A DNA stretch of 7,905 bases from Candidatus Parcubacteria bacterium (GTDB taxonomy: Bacteria > Patescibacteriota > Minisyncoccia > UBA6257 > JAPLYJ01), in NCBI GenBank assembly GCA_026395655.1, contig JAPLYJ010000061.1, positions 1 to 7,905 of the forward strand. The letters run 5' to 3'. The notes under the pieces were generated by a model. It made no database searches, had not been told where the DNA came from, and saw only the letters and a list, made by a program, of their open reading frames with translations. The translations under genes were made by a program, and so were the position numbers. Below are positions 6,250-7,905 of the stretch, piece by piece; position 1 is the stretch's first letter; every line of letters begins with the position of its first letter.

Positions 6250-6549
6250 TTAATATCCTCCTATTATCGCAGCTACTTTTCGTTGAGAACAAATCATGTA
6301 TCTTTTAACAAACTTTTTAATATCAGCATCTGTTCCCAATTTGCAGTCAAAACTGGTAGCTGCTTCCAAAATAAGTTTGTCTCTCCGATGCTTTTTGATA
6401 AAAGCTTCGGTTTTTAATAAATACGGCTCGATGTCAGGGTTGAGTCTGCCTCTAACACAATTGCAACAAGCACTCTTAGTCTTGTCATAATTGCCAAAAC
6501 AGACCGGAAAAATATCTCTAAATACAATCTGAGAGACTCTTGTTATCAC
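6250..6549 (-). CDS. Unrecognised 99-residue cysteine-rich protein
   Basis: A compact, soluble protein with no membrane segment. Six cysteines lie at 17, 28, 29, 31, 69 and 87. The N-terminal part, VCFGNYDKTKSACCNCVRGR (16-35), looks like a knuckle of the C-x(n)-CxxC or CxC type, which suggests a metal or zinc-binding element, though a full four-ligand set is not obvious. The rest is charged and probably helical (KTEAFIKKHRRDKLILEAA; DADIKKFVKRYMICSQRK). The GTG start at 6547-6549 is chosen because AAAGGAG lies upstream with 6-nt spacing, the clearest ribosome site on this strand. An extended -10 promoter lies upstream. G+C looks higher than in most neighbours. I do not recognise the family. 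It stands alone between the YfcE-like gene and a convergent terminator. Confidence 0.75.
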   Translation of the reverse strand: MITRVSQIVFRDIFPVCFGNYDKTKSACCNCVRGRLNPDIEPYLLKTEAFIKKHRRDKLILEAATSFDCKLGTDADIKKFVKRYMICSQRKVAAIIGGY

Positions 6550-6555
6550 CTCACT

Positions 6556-6562
6556 CTCCTTT
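6556..6562 (-). promoter_or_regulatory. Strong ribosome binding site for the 99-residue gene
   Basis: Minus-strand AAAGGAG, followed by six bases (AGTGAG) and the GTG start at 6549. It decides the non-ATG start and is unusual here because most genes in the window have no Shine-Dalgarno. Confidence 0.75.
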
Positions 6563-6602
6563 CTAGTCAGTCCGACTTTTAAAATATCAAACTGCTACAT
6601 AT

Positions 6603-6611
6603 ATTATATCA
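6603..6611 (-). promoter_or_regulatory. Extended -10 promoter for the 99-residue gene
   Basis: Minus-strand TGATATAAT, a perfect TGnTATAAT element with no convincing -35 box at the right distance. Transcription would start near 6596, giving a leader of about 47 nt. Thirteen bases (TGATATAATATAT) are identical to the promoter before the 54-residue membrane protein. Confidence 0.55.
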
Positions 6612-6626
6612 AAAATAACAAAAAAA

Positions 6627-7136
6627 TTAAATCAATTGATCTAAGATTTTTAGAGAAAGACTGTCTGATAAAGTGTCCCAAACCGCAAAAGAAGGGCGAT
6701 ATGATATACCAGCAATATTGCCTGGGTTAACCAATAAACAATTATTCAATTTTTTTAAATCAGGCATATGCGTATGTCCATAAAAAATATATTTTTTTTC
6801 GTGCGATAAATTTTCAAATAATTCTTTGTCTGGTTTGTGAATGAAATAAATTTTTTGATTATCTATTATTATTTCTCCAAAAGAATTATAGAAAATAATA
6901 TTTTTTATTTTACCTTTCTTTTTTAAAACTTCCATCTCATCTTTTTCAAAATCACCGTTACCAAATACCAGATGTATTTTACCTTTAAAAGATTTACTCA
7001 TCATTAAAAGTGTCTTAGGGTAGCAAACGTCTCCGCAATGGATTAATTCTGCTACACTATTTTTTTTGCACCACAATAAAGCTTTTCCCAAAGTAACTAA
7101 ATTATCATGTGTGTCTGAGATAATAGCAATTTTCAT
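6627..7136 (-). CDS. YfcE/MJ0936-type metallophosphoesterase
   Basis: A complete 169-residue calcineurin-like phosphoesterase of the YfcE class. These are cytoplasmic, two-metal phosphodiesterases, usually assayed on artificial substrates; the physiological substrate is mostly unknown. All metal-site motifs are present: SDTHDN (D8, H10), HCGDV (D36), FGNGD (N60, in place of the more common GNCD), FIHKPD (H100), and YGHTHMP (H121, H123), plus the NPGN motif near 137-140. Length is normal. The ATG at 7136 gives the expected MKIAIISDTH start; no clear Shine-Dalgarno is seen. It is divergent from the M16 peptidase gene and separated from the downstream 99-residue gene by 77 bp holding that gene's promoter, so it is probably transcribed alone. 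I could not find a convincing promoter of its own. Confidence 0.92.
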   Translation of the reverse strand: MKIAIISDTHDNLVTLGKALLWCKKNSVAELIHCGDVCYPKTLLMMSKSFKGKIHLVFGNGDFEKDEMEVLKKKGKIKNIIFYNSFGEIIIDNQKIYFIHKPDKELFENLSHEKKYIFYGHTHMPDLKKLNNCLLVNPGNIAGISYRPSFAVWDTLSDSLSLKILDQLI

Positions 7137-7224
7137 AACCCAATCATTCTACCCCACTTTAATTTATTTTACTAAAATTTTTAAAAATTAGCCTATCTTA
7201 TCTTTTCTCTAAAAAATTAAATAG

Positions 7225-7253
7225 TTGACATAAATGTGCTTTTTTATTATAAC
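7225..7253 (+). promoter_or_regulatory. Consensus sigma-70 promoter of the M16 peptidase gene
   Basis: -35 TTGACA (7225-7230, perfect), 17-bp spacer, -10 TATAAC (7248-7253, 5 of 6). Transcription would start near 7260, giving a leader of about 43 nt. It is the closest match to consensus in the window. Confidence 0.8.
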
Positions 7254-7291
7254 ATTAATAATAAATTAAGATCTTTAACAAAAAAATAGAG

Positions 7292-7296
7292 AGGAG
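7292..7296 (+). promoter_or_regulatory. Strong ribosome binding site of the M16 gene
   Basis: AGGAG within GAGAGGAGAACG, followed by six bases before ATG 7303. It fixes the start codon and contrasts with the SD-less genes elsewhere in the window. Confidence 0.8.
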
Positions 7297-7302
7297 AACG
7301 TC

Positions 7303-7905
7303 ATGTTTGATCCATATGCAGATTTTAAAAAAACAACCCTACCGAATGGATTGGCTATACACGCTTTACGCTGGCCTAACCGCCCATGGGAAGCTATTGG
7401 TATCTTGGTCCACTCAGGCGCAGAACATGATCCAATCGGATTTGAAGGATTAGCACATTTTGTGGAACATCTTGTTTCAGAAAATGCCAATATCCCAAAA
7501 AAAGAAATGAATACCTTTTTTGAAAAATATGGTGGGATGGTGGATTTCGGTGCAACTGGATATCCTTATGCCCACTATCGTTTTTTCTTACCGGCGTTAA
7601 AAAACATCCTCGCCAAAGCTTTTTCTATGTTCGGGCATATGCTAATTTCAGCCAAGCTCAAAAATTTTATAGAGCGAGAACGCAAAATAATAATAAATGA
7701 ATTTCATTGCGCATATCCAGCCAAATTCCAATTTGATTTGGATATGCAGAAGCACAGGGCGCTCTATTCAGATTCCTGGTTAGGACGATTTACGCGGCCA
7801 CTAGGAAATCCGGAATCTATTGGATTAATCACACAGAAAGAATTGCAGTCATACTATGACGCGCATTATACGCCCGCGAATATAAGTATTGTAGGTGTCG
7901 GCAAT
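7303..7905 (+). CDS. M16 family zinc metallopeptidase, 3' end beyond window
   Basis: The first 201 codons of an insulinase/processing-peptidase (pitrilysin clan, M16) protein. It opens with the usual TTLPNGLAIHALRWPNRPWE strand region. The inverted zinc motif is intact: H52, E55 and H56 in GLAHFVEHLVSE, with the third ligand E133 in IIINEFH exactly 76 residues after H56, matching the HxxEH-x76-E rule of processing-peptidase subunits. The later segments PLGNPESIGLITQKELQSYYDAHYTPANISIVGVGN are also typical. No signal peptide is visible, so this part looks cytoplasmic. M16 proteins degrade or process peptides, and bacterial members often come as pairs of active and inactive subunits; a partner gene, if any, lies outside. 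Five 60-base rows counted by hand give about 43% G+C, against about 34% for three xerC rows. It is almost certainly active by motif. Confidence 0.93.
   Translation, partial: MFDPYADFKKTTLPNGLAIHALRWPNRPWEAIGILVHSGAEHDPIGFEGLAHFVEHLVSENANIPKKEMNTFFEKYGGMVDFGATGYPYAHYRFFLPALKNILAKAFSMFGHMLISAKLKNFIERERKIIINEFHCAYPAKFQFDLDMQKHRALYSDSWLGRFTRPLGNPESIGLITQKELQSYYDAHYTPANISIVGVGN

Noticed and set aside
7146..7151. Minus-strand TAGAAT as -10 of the metallophosphoesterase gene
   Set aside because: No -35 box, and it would give an almost leaderless transcript; evidence too thin.
1..7905. CRISPR arrays, tRNA or rRNA genes, insertion sequences
   Set aside because: No spaced repeats, cloverleaf or rRNA-like stretches, transposase motifs or terminal inverted repeats were seen; the only repeats are the two short ones at 5774-5867.

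Overview
The window is AT-rich and looks like chromosomal DNA from a member of the Patescibacteria (Candidate Phyla Radiation). The evidence is the combination of a small membrane protein with the SLPGDxLYPIK signature (DUF5667-like), a Trp/Pro-rich DUF5684-like membrane protein, a compact gene layout, and many genes with no visible Shine-Dalgarno sequence. TAA, TAG and TGA all end plausible genes, so the standard code fits and the UGA-glycine code of Gracilibacteria/SR1 is unlikely. The lineage call is inference from gene content; there is no rRNA to confirm it.

Region 1 (16-3045, minus strand) is an RNA-metabolism operon read rpsO - NYN-domain nuclease - pnp. A near-consensus promoter (TTGCCA-N17-TATACT) lies just upstream of rpsO. 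Gaps are 2 and 16 bp. The classical bacterial rpsO-pnp pair is kept, with a predicted metal-dependent RNase of the LabA/NYN class inserted between. Just upstream, on the same strand, is a 54-codon single-pass membrane protein gene (3049-3213) with its own extended -10 promoter. It is easily missed because it is short and lies opposite a spurious ORF.

Region 2 (3270-6231, plus strand) holds an intact XerC/D-type tyrosine recombinase, an ECF-like sigma factor, a single-pass membrane protein that is the likely anti-sigma/sensor partner (overlapping the sigma gene by 11 bp), and a DUF5684-like multi-pass membrane protein, ending at a strong hairpin terminator. Two genes here are damaged. The sigma gene has a frameshift between its region 2 and region 4 halves. 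The DUF5684-like gene carries an exact 28-bp tandem duplication over its start, which puts the natural ATG out of frame. The anti-sigma candidate ends in a duplicated cysteine module built around SEGWY.

Region 3 (6250-7136, minus strand) has an unrecognised 99-residue cysteine-rich protein with a strong ribosome site and GTG start, and a complete YfcE-type metallophosphoesterase. Region 4 (7225-7905, plus strand) opens with a consensus promoter (TTGACA-N17-TATAAC) and a strong AGGAG ribosome site driving an M16 zinc peptidase that runs off the window. It carries the full HxxEH-x76-E zinc motif and is richer in G+C than the sampled part of region 2.

The items most worth a second look are the sigma/anti-sigma pair with its broken sigma gene and duplicated cysteine sensor module, the 28-bp start-site duplication, the unannotated small membrane protein, and the NYN nuclease embedded in the rpsO-pnp operon.
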